The position numbers were made by a program, and so were the translations under genes. A stretch of 64,000 nucleotides of DNA from Timema cristinae (lineage: Eukaryota > Arthropoda > Insecta > Phasmatodea > Timematidae), in NCBI GenBank assembly GCA_039000515.1, contig JBCFYV010000024.1:11146863-11210862 (forward strand). The letters run 5' to 3'. Positions 1 through 12,399 of the stretch are shown here, piece after piece; within the stretch, counting starts at the first letter, position 1, and every line of letters starts with the position of its first letter. The notes under the pieces are model-generated. The model made no database searches, was not told where the DNA came from, and saw nothing but the letters and a program-made list of their open reading frames with translations.

Positions 1-87
1 AATCTATGGTCTTAGTTGTGTTAACCCGATTTATTAATTCGACTAAAAATGTAGGCTAGGCTTAGAAAAATAAAGCGTTTACATTAA

Positions 88-365
88 GATGGAAGAAAGC
101 AATGCTATACAATTGAAGAAAGCAATCCTAAACAATTGATGAAAGCAACGCTAAACAATTGAAGAAAGCAACGCTAAACAATTAAAGTAAGTAACGCTAA
201 ACAATTAAAGTAAGTAACGCTATACAATTAAGTATAATATATGAAAGGCGAAGCTTGGGGATGAACGATTTAAATTACGGACATGAATCGTAGCTATAAT
301 AATTCCTCCCCCAAGCTTCGCCTTTCATATATACTTCATTGTATAGCGTTGCTCTCTTCCATCTC
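88..365. mobile_element. MITE-like element with long inverted arms
   Basis: Positions about 215-260 and 308-352 are near-perfect inverted copies (shared core gaaaggcgaagcttgggg), separated by a loop of about 45 bp. The outer ends also match in inverted orientation, gatggaagaaagcaa on the left and its complement at 345-365. The left arm is much longer because a 23-bp unit has been amplified inside it. There is no coding capacity. A non-autonomous foldback DNA element is the simplest reading; I could not define a target duplication. Confidence 0.7.
108..222. repeat. Five tandem 23-bp units
   Basis: Five consecutive units of exactly 23 bp (108, 131, 154, 177, 200) follow the pattern aacaattgaagaaagcaacgcta. 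Units 4 and 5 share the substitutions aaagtaagt. The unit equals part of the inverted arm of the surrounding MITE, so it grew from the element's own terminus. Confidence 0.85.
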
Positions 366-514
366 GATTCGTCTTGAAATGAACAATGTATTTGTACTAT
401 TGGCAGCATAGAGCCACAACCGAGCCACCGGTGGCGGTTATATCAATTATAGCTCTTATATTCACACATCTATCACAGAATCTTGCTTAAGTTATGTGAA
501 CCTGAGCCTTGGGC

Positions 515-586
515 AATCCCTAGATAGCTCAGTGGTAGAGCATTGGTACGGTAAGCTAAATGTCCCTGGTTCGATTCTCGTGTCCA
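515..586 (+). repeat. tRNA-like SINE head
   Basis: An A-box-like tagctcagtggtagagc and a B-box-like ggttcgattct lie about 35 bp apart. The D stem pairs, but the T stem and acceptor stem do not close, so this is a tRNA-derived SINE head or pseudo-tRNA, not a working tRNA gene. A similar copy lies at 23405-23480. The following stretch, 587-1083, holds no gene that I can see. Confidence 0.55.
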
Positions 587-1083
587 GGTATTATTTTTAA
601 ATTTATTCGATTTACATTAAGCATTTTTTTGTATGAAATATTTTCACTAAATGAACTACTACTTCCTTTAATGATTTCTGCTCAAACACTTCAACTCATT
701 CAACTACATAATTATATAGCTTAAATATTAGACACGCTTAGGACCCTAGTACTATCAAATTTAAACATAATAGCCATGTGTGTACTGTTTCAGAAAATAA
801 AAATATAAAGTTATAAAAATGACAATTTACCTTGTCTTCTTGGCTGTTGTTATTTGTAGTTTCCAGTTTTAGTAAAATATTATTGTCCTGAAGGATATAT
901 AACCACTCGCGCTGTTTTGGTTAAATTTACCAGCGACATTCTTCCAGGCCACCTCTTTCTGGTTGTCACAACGTCAGATTTTTCGTTGTCTATTATTTGA
1001 ATGCATTTTTCTATTAGATGCTATTTTTTAAAGGTATTTTACGTGCACTTTTTGCACCGACTGATTCTATCAGCACACGACTT

Positions 1084-1260
1084 TTAAATTAACTTATATA
1101 TAGACCAGACACAACGTCTGGACCCAGGCCGTTAATTTATCACTGTGAAAGGTGAAGACCAACATTTTGACCAATGATAGATTTTCGATCATGCCGGTAT
1201 TGAACTAGAGACTCTTAGCTCAGTAGATAGACACGTTACCGACTGAGCTAAGGTGTCGGA
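1084..1260 (-). mobile_element. SINE family A, reverse orientation
   Basis: Read on the minus strand, this starts with a tRNA-like head (ccttagctcagtcggtaac, then a B box agttcaatacc). It continues into the body shared with copies at 45945-46135 and 60635-60810, including the motif gttgtgtctgg followed by tatataagtta. The three copies are heavily diverged. Confidence 0.65.
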
Positions 1261-3124
1261 ATATCATATATTGCATTGATTCATTCTAATTTGAAGTGAA
1301 GTTGGGACTTAAGTATTTTTTCCACCCTATGATAAGATTTTAAAATAGCATAATTAACTGGTTTGGTTTACAATCTAACTATCCACCATTTTAATACACA
1401 ATTTAATTTCTAGTTAAAATATATATTCAGGCAAATAAAACGAACAAAAGAAATATCCACAAAGTCATCTCATGTGAGTCAATAGAGTTGATATTACAAT
1501 CAGCTGTTCAATATACATACAAGTGCTGCAATATTTGTTTTACTTAATTCTTTGATATACTTTGTGAACAGTTGAACGTAGGTTTTGGTGCCAAATTAAT
1601 TTTTTGAAACCAAACTTATCTTGATCTCTGCATCAAACTGATTGGTGGTCATGTAGTTGAATAATCAACATAATGCATGTGAAACCAGCCAAGCTATGTA
1701 CATTATTTACACACACGTATCATATGTATAGTTATTATTATAGCAAACATTACATATTAGGTGTAACAAAAGTCACAACATACTTTTAAATACCAATAAA
1801 AGTGATAATTTTTTACTATTATATTCAATTATAGTTTTAAAACATGTAAAAATTCTCTATTGCTCCAATGGTTTAAGGAACTTCCCCATTTATGATATGC
1901 ATGGCCATGGCCTTGGGCGCCATCGCTTGGGGCGCCAAATTTCTTAAAAAAAATTACGAATTTAAATATTTTTTTAAAATAGAATTTAATTTGGTCTGTC
2001 ACATGGCACACGTGAAATATATTGGTAAATTTTAACAAAGTTTTCGCCTGTTGTGAATATATTACGTTGAAGTATCGTGTGATCTGTTAGTTTCATACTA
2101 ATTGATTATTTTGTGTAGTGAAAAAATATATATTTAACAAACAGTATCTGTTAAAATGTATAATTATTTAAGGGGGCTAAGGATAGGTTCTTGAACGAAA
2201 AATTTCAAATTAGTTAATTGACATTAATGTATTATGTTCTTTTAAAATTATATATAAAATATATTTAAACTTTCCGTAACAATAATAACTTTATCTTTGG
2301 CATACAGTTAGATACGTATTTATGAGTGTTAGGTGAGAACAGAGCGATTTCTTCTTGAATATATATATTATTTTTTTTGCCTAATAGTCTAGCAGCTAGC
2401 TATCAGGGTCTAAAATAACGTTATCACGGAAATTAAGAAATCTATGAGACTACATTCAAAAGGTATATAGTCTATACTCGAAGTTTTCACCTAGCTTCTA
2501 TTTAAACTTTATTGTACAAACAGACAGGACCATACTAAAGCTGCATAAGCCCATAGATAATTAATCAGATTAAATACTAATTTTGCACAGTTTTTTCAGT
2601 TTATACTATAAAAATGTTCTGTGTAACGTTTGTGGACTATTAAGTTTTGCTTTGTACAAACGAATACAGTTTATATATCTCCCCAACTTAATTCAAACTT
2701 TTCCTGAAAGCAAAGCAAGACATGATAGATTTAAGATAAGATAAAGTAGTAAATAATGTAAATACAAATTGTATTCAGAAAAATTAGTTATTGGTATAAG
2801 TTATTTCTTTTTAACCCTAATAAAAATACATAAGAATTAAACAGATTATTTTTATTTCCTAAGATTTATTTTTTCAAAGCATTATAAACACAATCTTAAT
2901 ACTATTTGTTATTTGAGGCTGGGAGGAGCATTTTTTGGCATTCCCCTGGCTGCATGGATGGCTTACGCCGGCCCTGATGATATGCAGCTACCTACTGTAT
3001 ATAAAATTTGATATAATGATAAAGCGCATGGGAATTATATCAAGGAGTCTTCCTGATTTACCTTGTAACAACGCCTAAATTCTTAATTACTTTGTGGCTC
3101 AATAGTTAATCACCAAACTTACAA
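1261..3124. other. AT-rich stretch without a recognisable gene
   Basis: No open frame here looks coding. Two short GC-rich patches look like DNA-transposon ends: 1895-1935 (two ggcgcc sites around ttgggcgccatcgcttgggg) and 2945-2980 (tggcttacgccggccctg). They could be the two ends of one decayed element, but the arms do not match well enough to say so. Confidence 0.4.
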
Positions 3125-5143
3125 AAGTGCACCACCTATCCATATCTTGCGCTAGTTCTATCCAGTCCACCTCATTACACCCTATCTATTTCAAGTTCAT
3201 TCTAATTTTATCCTCCCATCTGTGTCTAGGCCTTCCCAATGGTTTCTTCCCATTGGGTTGGCCAGTCAGTTCCCTGAACAAGGTTCTAGATTCTCCCATT
3301 CGCGCTGCATGTCCTGCCCACCGACTTGATCACTCTAACAACGTCTTGTGATTAGTATAGGGTATGTAACTTATTATTATGTAATTTCCTCCACTCCCCA
3401 GTGGCCCCATCCCTTTTTGGACCAAATATTCTTATTAACCTTGATTTTAAACACCCTACATCTATTTTCGTCGTGTAAGGTAAGAGACCACACCACATTC
3501 ACAACCAAAGAGAACGACCGGTAAAACTATTTTTTGTATGTTCTGAGTTTTTCATTCCTTGAAAGCAGGCGAGATATCAATAGCTTACTGACCGCGCAAT
3601 AGCATTAATTTCCATGTTGTATTCTTTTCCTAATTTCCAATCTAATATCGTAAATGATAGGTAAAATAGTTTCTAAATATTTAAACTCATTAACCCTGTC
3701 AAATGGTATGTTGTTCGAAGTAATCTCTAAATTATCGTCCTCAATCTGTGTTCTCTGTTTTATCATATACTCAGTATTTTCATCGTTCACTTATAAACCT
3801 ATTTCCTCACTAGCTTATAGTAAAATGTTTGCATTTCTTGAAAATAACTTCCTTACTATTTCCCAACAAAGATAAATCATACTCATATCCTAAAAGCTGC
3901 GTCATACCATTTAATGTCAACCCTTCCCTACTCTTTTTCATTATCCTAATAGCATACATACTCTGAAAGCTAGATTAGAAAGTAACTGGGAAAATGCATC
4001 TCCTTTTTTTTTCAATTCATTATGTATATCGAAAGTATCTGAAAAGTGACAGCCAGCTCGTATTCTGCCTTTTGTATCAGTCAAACATACCACAATTAGC
4101 TTGACAAGTTTTTTGGATATCCCAATCTTAACCAAAATATAATATAATTTGTTTATTTTAACTGAATCGTAAGGCTTTTTTTTTAATCTATGCATAATTG
4201 ATGTATCGTCATGTTATATTCTCACTTTTTTTTCTAATATTTGCCTAAGAGTGACAAGCTGATCCTTTGTTGATCTATTTCGTCAAAATTTAGACCGATG
4301 ATCCCAAATTATTTATTCTGCATATGGCGTCAATCTAATTAAAATTATATTATATGTTATAAATTTGGTAACATATTGGTTATGGTGAGATACCTATATA
4401 GTTATTACACTCTTGATTTATCTCCCTATTTTTAAAATGGGTATTGTTATACTTTGCTTCCATCTTGTGGTAATGCTTCATGGTTCCATTTGGAACATAG
4501 CAGTTCACGAATTTATATTACTAACATTTCACCACCTCCCTTTATTAACTCTGCTCTGCTAGAACTGAATCCACAACAGGAGCTCTATGATTATTTAACT
4601 TCTTAGTAAGTTCTTTGATCTCACTATACTTAGTTCTGGGGCTTTTGGTTCAGTAGCATAGATCTCGATAACTTCACCCAATTTGAATCCTTTATGACAA
4701 TTCAATTTACGAGTGAAATGATCGTTCCATCTACTCAAAATATCGTTCGTATCTGTCATCAGATGGCCATTCTTATCTTCCACTAAATTGATCATAGCCC
4801 GATAACTCTTTCTTTATCCGTTAATACCTAAAGACAGTTCCCTGATATTGGTTTGTTTGCTATTTTGTTCTAGCTCGCTAACTTTACTCTTTAAATACTC
4901 TCTTTTTGTTTCTGAATATGGCATTGGTCTCCCTTGCATTGCTAAATGTGACTAAGCCCAATTAATTAGAGCTTTCCAACCAATGTAATTCTACTTTCCT
5001 TCTTTCTTCTAGTAATTTTGAGAATTCTTTGTTAGCTCATGACTTCTTCTTGATCGTTATAGATAAACCTATTCTACACTTCGCTGTATCTCTAATATTG
5101 TTACTGACAATTTCCCAAAATACCAACCTTTTTAATGTTTTTT
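3125..5143 (-). pseudogene. LINE reverse transcriptase relic
   Basis: On the minus strand successive frames give the order expected for a non-LTR retrotransposon polymerase. At 5140-4595 lies the linker between endonuclease and RT (RATEST-like text replaced here by NDILSRWNDHF). At 4195-3941 are fingers and palm (YDSVKINKLYYIL, then DTKGRIRAG and a degraded LKQGDALSP-type motif reading LKKKGDAFSQLL). At 3790-3605 is the thumb (NEFKYLETIL). At 3360-3125 is the C-terminal tail (GHAARMGESR, KKPLGRPRHRWED). The catalytic FADD box is not intact in any frame I can follow. There are many stops and frameshifts and no endonuclease domain, so this is a dead, 5'-truncated copy. The text resembles insect RTE/CR1-like elements; the clade is inference. 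Its upstream end abuts a SINE at 5146. Confidence 0.8.
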
Positions 5144-5145
5144 TA

Positions 5146-5393
5146 ACACCGCGTCTTACTACTTGTTCGGGCTATATGCTTATGTACTAATTACGTTAAT
5201 GGTTTTAGGGAGTAGGAAGGTTATATTTATAAGAAATGTGCCCGCATTCTCGCGGAGGGCGGAAAACCATTTTGGAAAGTTACCCTCAGTATACCGACCG
5301 AGAATCAAACCTCGATTTCCATTTCATTGGCACTCTAGTTTATTGCAAGAGTAGCGTCTTAGAGTCTTAAACCATGCGGCCACTGAAGCGGGT
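5146..5393 (-). mobile_element. SINE family B2, near full length
   Basis: The minus strand starts with acccgcttcagtggccgc (A-box region), then a B-box-like ggtttgattctcgg, a body with a cgcgagaatgcgggcac segment, and the shared 3' end agtaagacgcggtgtt. It lies directly upstream of the LINE relic. The family is tRNA-derived, with a head like a class II (long variable arm) tRNA. Confidence 0.75.
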
Positions 5394-6767
5394 CTTTTAA
5401 TGTATTAATATCTATGGCGACAGTGAGGTTTGTAAACAGACAAATCATTTCTAGATCTCCATGGCAACGGGCGTTTAAGAACAAGCAAAGATATTACAAA
5501 TAAATAAGTCACAGATTCTTTACGAATTGATTAATTTTTTCTACCACCAAGACTTACTAAGTATATATGATAGTATTCTATTGTGTTAGGGATGAGGAAT
5601 GAAGAAGTTTATAGGTAATCTACCTCGCATTTGAGTGGAAGTATCCCGGTGGACTGGGTTGTTTGCTTAAAATATCCTGCTTGCCCCCTTATTAACAACA
5701 TTTAAAATGCACCGACAAAAATAATATTTAAAGAACATATAAATGGACCAATAAAATTAGAGTCACTGCATTGTGTTATCTCTTCCAAAAAAAATTTGTG
5801 TTGATTTATTTTAAGTGTGGTTAATATGTGAGCAAGGGGGATATTTTAAAAAAACATAAGCCAGGATACTTCTTGGTGGGTCAACTCATAACTGCCCCTA
5901 TCCCATTAGGGTGAATAAATAAATATACATACACAGTAGAACGTCGGTTAGCATAAATTCGCAAAACAGAAATCCAGGTTAACCATAACGTATTTTCTAG
6001 TCCGGGTGATGTGTATTTATGTTGATAAAATGGATAACTATTTCTTTTGAAATGCTTATGGCAGTAAATTCAAACAAATTTAATCCATAAAGTAATTCGG
6101 GTAAACAGGGTTGATGACTTATGTCTCCCCGATCTACGTATGTAATACATATTGTGTAATTTTCAATAAATTTTACTGTTATAAAACGGGTTTGTGAATT
6201 AATGGTTAATTTTAACACCTCAACTCGAATTAAAAATTATCTTATATTGGGTCCACCCTCTTAATTTCGGATAACCTAGGCTCTACGGTATATATATATA
6301 AATTTTATATATATATATATATATAACATTTTATATATATATAGGCCTATATATTACACTTATAATTATTGTATAAGCCTATATATATATATATATATAC
6401 ATATATATGTAATATTAAATATAGTGTGATAGTTAACTGTGTATAAATCAGTGACGAGGCATGACGTACTGCCAGGGTAATCAGAACATGTCTAAACTGC
6501 AAATGTGAATATTTCTCATTATTTCTCATTACTCAGTAGAACATTCATTGGCCAGATTTGTAGAGCAGATCTTACTTATGATTGGTCAGATGGGGACAAA
6601 GGGGTCGGAAACACAGCTTGATGGATTGCACTATGGTTCTATCTTATAAGATACACCATAGTGGAACAAAGCAAGGTAAGGCTAAATAACTGGTAAATGT
6701 GTAAAGAGTGAACGAAAGAGATGCTAGTGGCGATTTTCTCAATCTGGTCAAATGATCCCACTTCACC
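5394..6767. other. AT-rich stretch with TA microsatellites
   Basis: No gene is seen. (TA)n tracts occupy about 6290-6405, in three blocks that can fold back on one another. At about 5458-5471 the text ctccatggcaac resembles an RFX X-box half pair, without supporting context. Confidence 0.5.
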
Positions 6768-6905
6768 CCTAGATTTGGATGAGGAAGTGTACCTACATTT
6801 GTGTGAAGTGAGAGTGGGAAAGCATTCTCAGTACACTCGACCGAGGCTCTAACCCCGGGAAACCAGACAAGAAGAGACTGACGCCTTTGTTCAGGTGCCC
6901 ACCAG
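6768..6905 (-). mobile_element. SINE B2 fragment
   Basis: The body segment with gaggaagtgtacctacatttg, followed by tacactcgaccgaggctc, matches the minus-oriented B2 copies. Both ends are missing. Confidence 0.55.
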
Positions 6906-7342
6906 TACGGGACTCTCCAATATTCTCTTTCGCCGGCACTTGCCTGTAAATAGCACAAGCGTTACAAATATACCCTTCAGTGATGACAATTAAAACCGGC
7001 CGGAGACTTCAGATGACCTTGAAGTCTACATCTGCGTAATGATCTTGACACATTCCCACCGTCTACTATAGTTCTTGCCAACACGTGTACCAATAGGATT
7101 ACACAGAGCAAAATGTTATATTTCTAAATTAAAACTACCAAGAAGCTTAGAGATCATAGTGCGAAATAATTTTTAATAAAATAAAAGGTTAAAATGAAGT
7201 TTTTTTTTAATCAAAACAATATACAAAGTTTATTTTTCGTTTATTTTCCTCACTGTGACTCACTACCAGTTCATGCCATACACACACACACCCACACACA
7301 CAATTATATAATTATTTCCGTGTATTTTTTTTAAATAGCATT

Positions 7343-7480
7343 ATTGAGGAAAAGGTGAGGAAGGTATTATTGAGCGGGAATATACCCACATTTGCGTGAA
7401 AACGGGGTAGGAAACAATTTTGAGGAGAAAAAAAAACATGCATTGTGTATCCGGCCGGGATTCAAACCCCCAACAAAACC
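7343..7480 (-). mobile_element. SINE B2 fragment
   Basis: A decayed B2 body (acccacatttgcgtga, then a B-box-like gggattcaaaccc read on the + strand as its complement). The 3' common end is absent. Confidence 0.5.
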
Positions 7481-7564
7481 AACTAGATATAATAATATTC
7501 ATGACTTGGGCTTATGGCACATAAATCATTCTTTATCAAATTGTTTTTTGGCGGCAGTAGTTAT

Positions 7565-7601
7565 GTTTCCATAGCAACCATCTAGTGCTATGCGCATGCG
7601 C
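7565..7601. promoter_or_regulatory. X-box-like and NRF1-like motifs, possible promoter
   Basis: GTTTCC-AT-AGCAAC (7565-7578) fits the RFX X-box palindrome. 13 bp later TGCGCATGCGC (7591-7601) fits the NRF1 palindrome. The surrounding 7560-7650 is richer in GC than its flanks. No first exon is recognised nearby, so promoter function is inference. Confidence 0.3.
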
Positions 7602-7936
7602 TGAGTTGTTTCCTGCGAGTCGCAACACCCCTCACATTTGCCAGTAACAGAGAATTGAGATAGGCAGTGGGAGAGAGAGAGAGATAAGTAGAGGAAAATT
7701 ACTCATTTCTGCCAACACGTTTTCTAGGAAATTTCATTTACTATTACTTCGAATACATAGTGAGCAGCTATTTGTTGTCCAGTTTTCTTATCGGGGATTT
7801 CAATGACTCACACCAAATTAGCTGCCATCTCAAAACATCTTACAAAAATAATGTAGGCTGTTTCTTTAACTATTTAGATTTTCCATCTATATTAAGTTAT
7901 GCACGTGAATTATATTTTTTATATTCACGAAAGTCA

Positions 7937-8172
7937 ACCTCGGTGGCCTTGTAATAAATTGTTCACCTCAGGACTCAATGTTCTTGGGTTCAAACCCGGC
8001 CGGGATCGAAAGATTTTTCCTGAGCGATAAAAATCCGTAGCACAACTTCCTTCGGAGGAGAAGTAAAGCAGTTGGTACCATGTCGAGAATTGCATTTAAA
8101 ATAACCCTAAAACGAATGATGATAATACCCCTACTGGCAAAATTGGTAAGCTCTTTCAAGCTCGCTCAAAGG
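7937..8172 (+). mobile_element. SINE family C
   Basis: A tRNA-like head with B box gggttcaaaccc is followed by the body motif aaatccgtagcacaactt and the tail ggtaagctctttc. Copies of the same order lie at 31660-31830, 36155-36480, 52735-52965 and 54360-54625. Confidence 0.7.
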
Positions 8173-8280
8173 AATTATAGTATGCTGATATAATCAGTCC
8201 AATCAGTGCACATTAAATACATCAAATAGATTAAACATATATAATTATAAATAAATTTAAATATGTATAATTTATAAGTG

Positions 8281-8282
<2 letters not shown>

Positions 8283-8335
<53 letters not shown>

Positions 8336-8350
8336 TATTATATATATAAT
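8283..8350. repeat. (TA)n microsatellite and palindrome
   Basis: About 25 uninterrupted TA units, followed by a short palindrome around tttattatatataataaac. Likely slippage-prone. Confidence 0.9.
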
Positions 8351-10744
8351 AAACATATATGTAAATAAATGTAAACTTATTTAGAAGGCCTGGTTAGTAC
8401 ATCTATTACAATTTCGTGCTTAGCCAATCCCTCTTATAAGTTTTTTTTCATATAAAAGTTTTGAGTCAGTTTGTTTATGGTAGAAAGTAAACAATAAACG
8501 CTGTCATTAATAATAAAGAACATATGTGTTAAACTTAACTGAACTTACGTTTTAAAAATAGAACATAAAGAATTATGATATCTTATATTATCTATTATTT
8601 TATTTAACCTGCAAATTTGATTTTTGATTAAGCTCCATGTTTTATTAAATGAAAAAAATTGCAGTATTTTTGTTGCATATAACAATTTCTGGATTTGCAC
8701 AGACAAAATGTCGCAAAGAGAACATTTACACATTAAACTGAAAGTATCTACTAGACCTACACTACTGTATCTGTGAGTGTATCAGTGAGATTGTTGAGAA
8801 ACCAGACGACTTAAATTATTGTTTTTGTCATTCAAATATAAAAATACATATTTTGGATTTTTTTTAAGTGAAATATTGTGGACTTAAAAAGGTTTGTAGG
8901 CCCCAGGCACTGTGCCTTGTGCTAATGAATACACGACCCTGTGTATGAATAACCAATAAGACGCCAAATTCCTTAATTTGATATGTATTTTTTTATGTAC
9001 TGTACAACTTTGGTATGAAAAGCCTTTTATAAAATATAAGCTTTTTTTTAGACCAAAAGTTTTTTATTGTATTGGTATTATTTTAAAGGTATTTATATAT
9101 TTATAAATAGTGACAACTGCAGCCATGGTTTGACGTATGAATATATGAAAGAGGATCTAGTAACTCGTTTAGCTTTATTTCCTAAGGAAAATTAACTGTA
9201 GCATATCATGGCATAAAAATTAATAATCAATTGGTTGAATTTGATTTTATCTTTATTACAATCACAATAAAACTTGAGACAATATTTCATTTACCAAGAT
9301 AATATTTTCTACCTTTTAAGACATAAACTAGTGTAACAATGTTTACCAATTCACATACTTTTATTTAATCCAGAAAATCTAAAATTGAATTAAATTATGC
9401 AAAAAAGTTTATAATGAAGTTTTGGAAACAAGTTAGTTCAAGTTTATGTATCGAGGGATCGAATATTTTAACTTTCAATAAGTGGTAGACTTGCAAGATT
9501 GATATTTCCGGGAAGCAAAGTATTTAGTTTAAACATCCTTTACAAATAAAAACTTATCCATTGATTAAACTTCTTTTAAATTTTTAAAGCTTGCAATATT
9601 CAATGCGGTAATAAAACTACTATATATTTGTTCGCCAAGATTTTCAATTTCAAGGACTCGTTTGCTGTCGTAAAAGATAAAAACTATTATCTTTAACACA
9701 AGAACCGCTAATGCCACCTATGTGGTAAATCTGTGAACTACAAACACTAAAGGCAGCTTCTGCCATCTCTTAGCAAGACATCAAACTACGTGAAATACTG
9801 TGTCATGTTCCGGTAGCTTAGCTAAGAAACTACACTTTTTAAAGTCGTTATTATTGGAAATAATAATTTATGAAAGCATTTTATATTTATTACTTAGTAG
9901 TACAATAAATAAAAATATAATATAGAGTATTTTAGACACTTTCCTCATACCAAGTAATTTCAAGGAATAAAACTACAGTACTGCAAACAAAAAGGTACTT
10001 TGAGGGCCATTTAAACAATGCCCAGATAGGATGAAATTTTAGGGGTTGGAGGGGAGGGGGATCAGAAGATTGGGGGATACAAGAAAATGTATTAATACTA
10101 GAAAATATTTAGAGGTTTTTTACGGTTATTTATTTTAGGGTAGGTATTTAAATAATTTAACTACAGTACATAACTTTTATCTGTCTTGTATGGTAGTTTA
10201 TTTAAAAACAACAAATTGCTCAAATATGCTAAATTATACATTAACTCTTAAGTTCATAAATAAATCCTGGAGGAAAATTAGTAAATTATTAAAAAGTAGT
10301 TTGGATTTCAAAAACTATAATGATTTTGTTGAAATTTTTTAATTATAAATTAGTAAGTTTAAATTTTCAAAAAAATAAATGGTCGACCAAATGTAACGGA
10401 AATTAAAGTTTATAGGAAATTAATAGCCTGTTAGATACATTGGAGATATTGAGAAACCGGCTCTGGTAGTTTTGCCAGTTCAGATCTTACCCTACCTCAA
10501 GACAAATGCGATTACATTCCCTCCAAATTCTTCCTTCCTCGTACATACTCCATTAGAGTAATAAATATATTCGTATAACAAGAACTGGCACTAACAAGCG
10601 GCATATAAAAATAATTGTACCCTCTGAACACAATTTTGTATTATCTAGGGGAGTGCGAAGCTTCGAGAACTTCAACTTGTAATTTTAGTCTTTCAATTTA
10701 TGTAATTTTGTGCTGCTATGGGTCTCACAAATTAATGTTCGCAT
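8351..10744. other. AT-rich stretch without a recognisable gene
   Basis: No coding frame, SINE head or inverted-repeat element can be supported. A G-rich patch at about 10035-10080 (ggttggaggggaggggg) is the only compositional break. Confidence 0.5.
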
Positions 10745-10905
10745 GGCAAAAAAATCTCAGAGTTCCTGGCTACAAATCCACAGGTACCAGGTTCGATCCA
10801 CGGTGCTTCCACATTTATCTATGAATCAGTTGGTTTGGAACGGGGTAGAAATCAGTCTCGTGAGGACCAATGAGGAGTTACTTGAATTTAAAAGTAGTGA
10901 AATTT
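10745..10905 (+). mobile_element. SINE family E
   Basis: B-box-like ggttcgatcca at 10790 is followed by gaatcagttggtttggaacgg and ctcgtgaggaccaatgagg. The same order occurs at 34505-34790 and, inverted, at 11088-11320. Confidence 0.65.
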
Positions 10906-11087
10906 TGGATCCTTTGGTTTTGAAATTTAATAAGAGAGCCCAAAACAAGTAAAAAAAATTTAGGGGCCTCCATGAAAAAGATGTATGTAAAAGATTTTGT
11001 AAAATTCCATTAAAAAATTCGTTTTATACTAAATCAAATCAATAAAGATAGGATATTTTTCGTAATTCCTAAAATAATAATAAAACT

Positions 11088-11320
11088 CCATGGCGTGAGC
11101 TCGCAAGGGAGATATACCAACCGAGTGGACACCGTATGTTGGTGAAGATAGTGCCAACATTTGCAGATAGGGGGTGTCATGTAGTCAGCACAATTAACCC
11201 ACCGGCCGTTAATTTAAGTTCAGTTCAAGTACTTCTTCATTTGTCCTCAAGAGGCTAAGTTTGACCCCGTTAACGATACACTTTTTCACAGAGAAATCTG
11301 GAAGCTCCAGAAATCGAACC
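11088..11320 (-). mobile_element. SINE family E, reverse orientation
   Basis: Complementary to the 34505-34790 copy. It carries the complement of ctcgtgaggacaaatgaag at about 11240, the gtgtcatgtagtcagcac segment and the tail atgttggtgaag. It forms a head-to-head pair with the copy at 10745-10905. Confidence 0.65.
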
Positions 11321-11440
11321 CGGGATCCTATCTAAATTTATTACCTTCAAACATTTAGAGAGAGTTTATAGCAGTTATTGTGGTAAAGTTGGTGTTGTCT
11401 TTATTACTCATACCTTATCGGTATATCCAAGGTCACAAAT

Positions 11441-11706
11441 AATAATATAATAATAATATTTAGCACCACGTCTTACTACCCGTTCGGGTTATACGCTCTA
11501 AGTACTAATTACGCTAATGGATTAAGAATCGAAAAGGTTGAATTAGAGGAGGTGAACCCGCATTTGCGTGGAGGGAGAGTGGAAAACCATGTAGGAAAAA
11601 CCACCCCCAGTTCACCCGACCGAGATTCGAACCTCGACCTCCCCGTCCTCAGCAGTCGAGATCAACACGACAAGCGCGTTAGCCAATTACGCCACCGAGG
11701 CGGGTA
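11441..11706 (-). mobile_element. SINE family B1, full length with target duplication
   Basis: The minus strand starts at 11706 with acccgcctcggtggcgtaa, continues with an A-box region gcgcttgtcgtg, B box ggttcgaatctcgg and body, and ends in agtaagacgtggtgct and a (TTA)n-type tail. AAGGTCACAAAT flanks it at 11429-11440 and 11707-11718, a perfect 12-bp target-site duplication typical of LINE-mediated insertion. Confidence 0.9.
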
Positions 11707-12399
11707 AAGGTCACAAATCATCTATAGTTATATATAACAATAAATCCCCACTTTGGAAATAGTTCTGTATGTTCACTTTAACTTACATTTCTTTCCACTT
11801 TCACAGATTATCACTTCTCTAGCTACATCCCAAAAACTAACGTCTTGTTCTCCCGTTAACCGCCTTATTGCTTCTTCATTTTAATATCTTACGATAACTT
11901 CACCCTTACAAATTTTCTGATCCATAACTACCAGTCCAATCTTCTTGGTGGATGAACCTCACGGGTTGCTCGTCTCAACAGAGATTCTGAATCTTCTTCT
12001 TTTTTGCCGGTTTTGTTTGTTGAAAGGATGTTTGGGGTCTCTCTTCCAAAGGACTTGTTATTGGTTGATTTATCTGGTGAGTTTGTGCTTGTGACATCCT
12101 CTGTAAACTAGCAGGAGGACGTGTTGCTGTTAGTGGATTATTTCTCGAAAAGCTGCCTGTTATAAATATGATAATTGAGTGCTATCCTCAACATATTTAT
12201 GAAGTTCACTTGTTCCTATTTCCGAGCTTCGGAGATGATCTGCATGCACGAACCTACATTGTCCCTTTATCACAGCCAAGTACGTCATTGGACTAATTAT
12301 ACTTCTAATCGCTCCAGGCATCCATTTACCTCTTTACAACTTACACTCTTGATTAATACATTCTGATGTCTTGACAAAACTGCAACTAGGTTCTTGATG

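Noticed and set aside
515..586. Functional tRNA gene
   Set aside because: A and B boxes are present, but the T and acceptor stems do not pair; similar text recurs at 23405, as expected for a SINE head.
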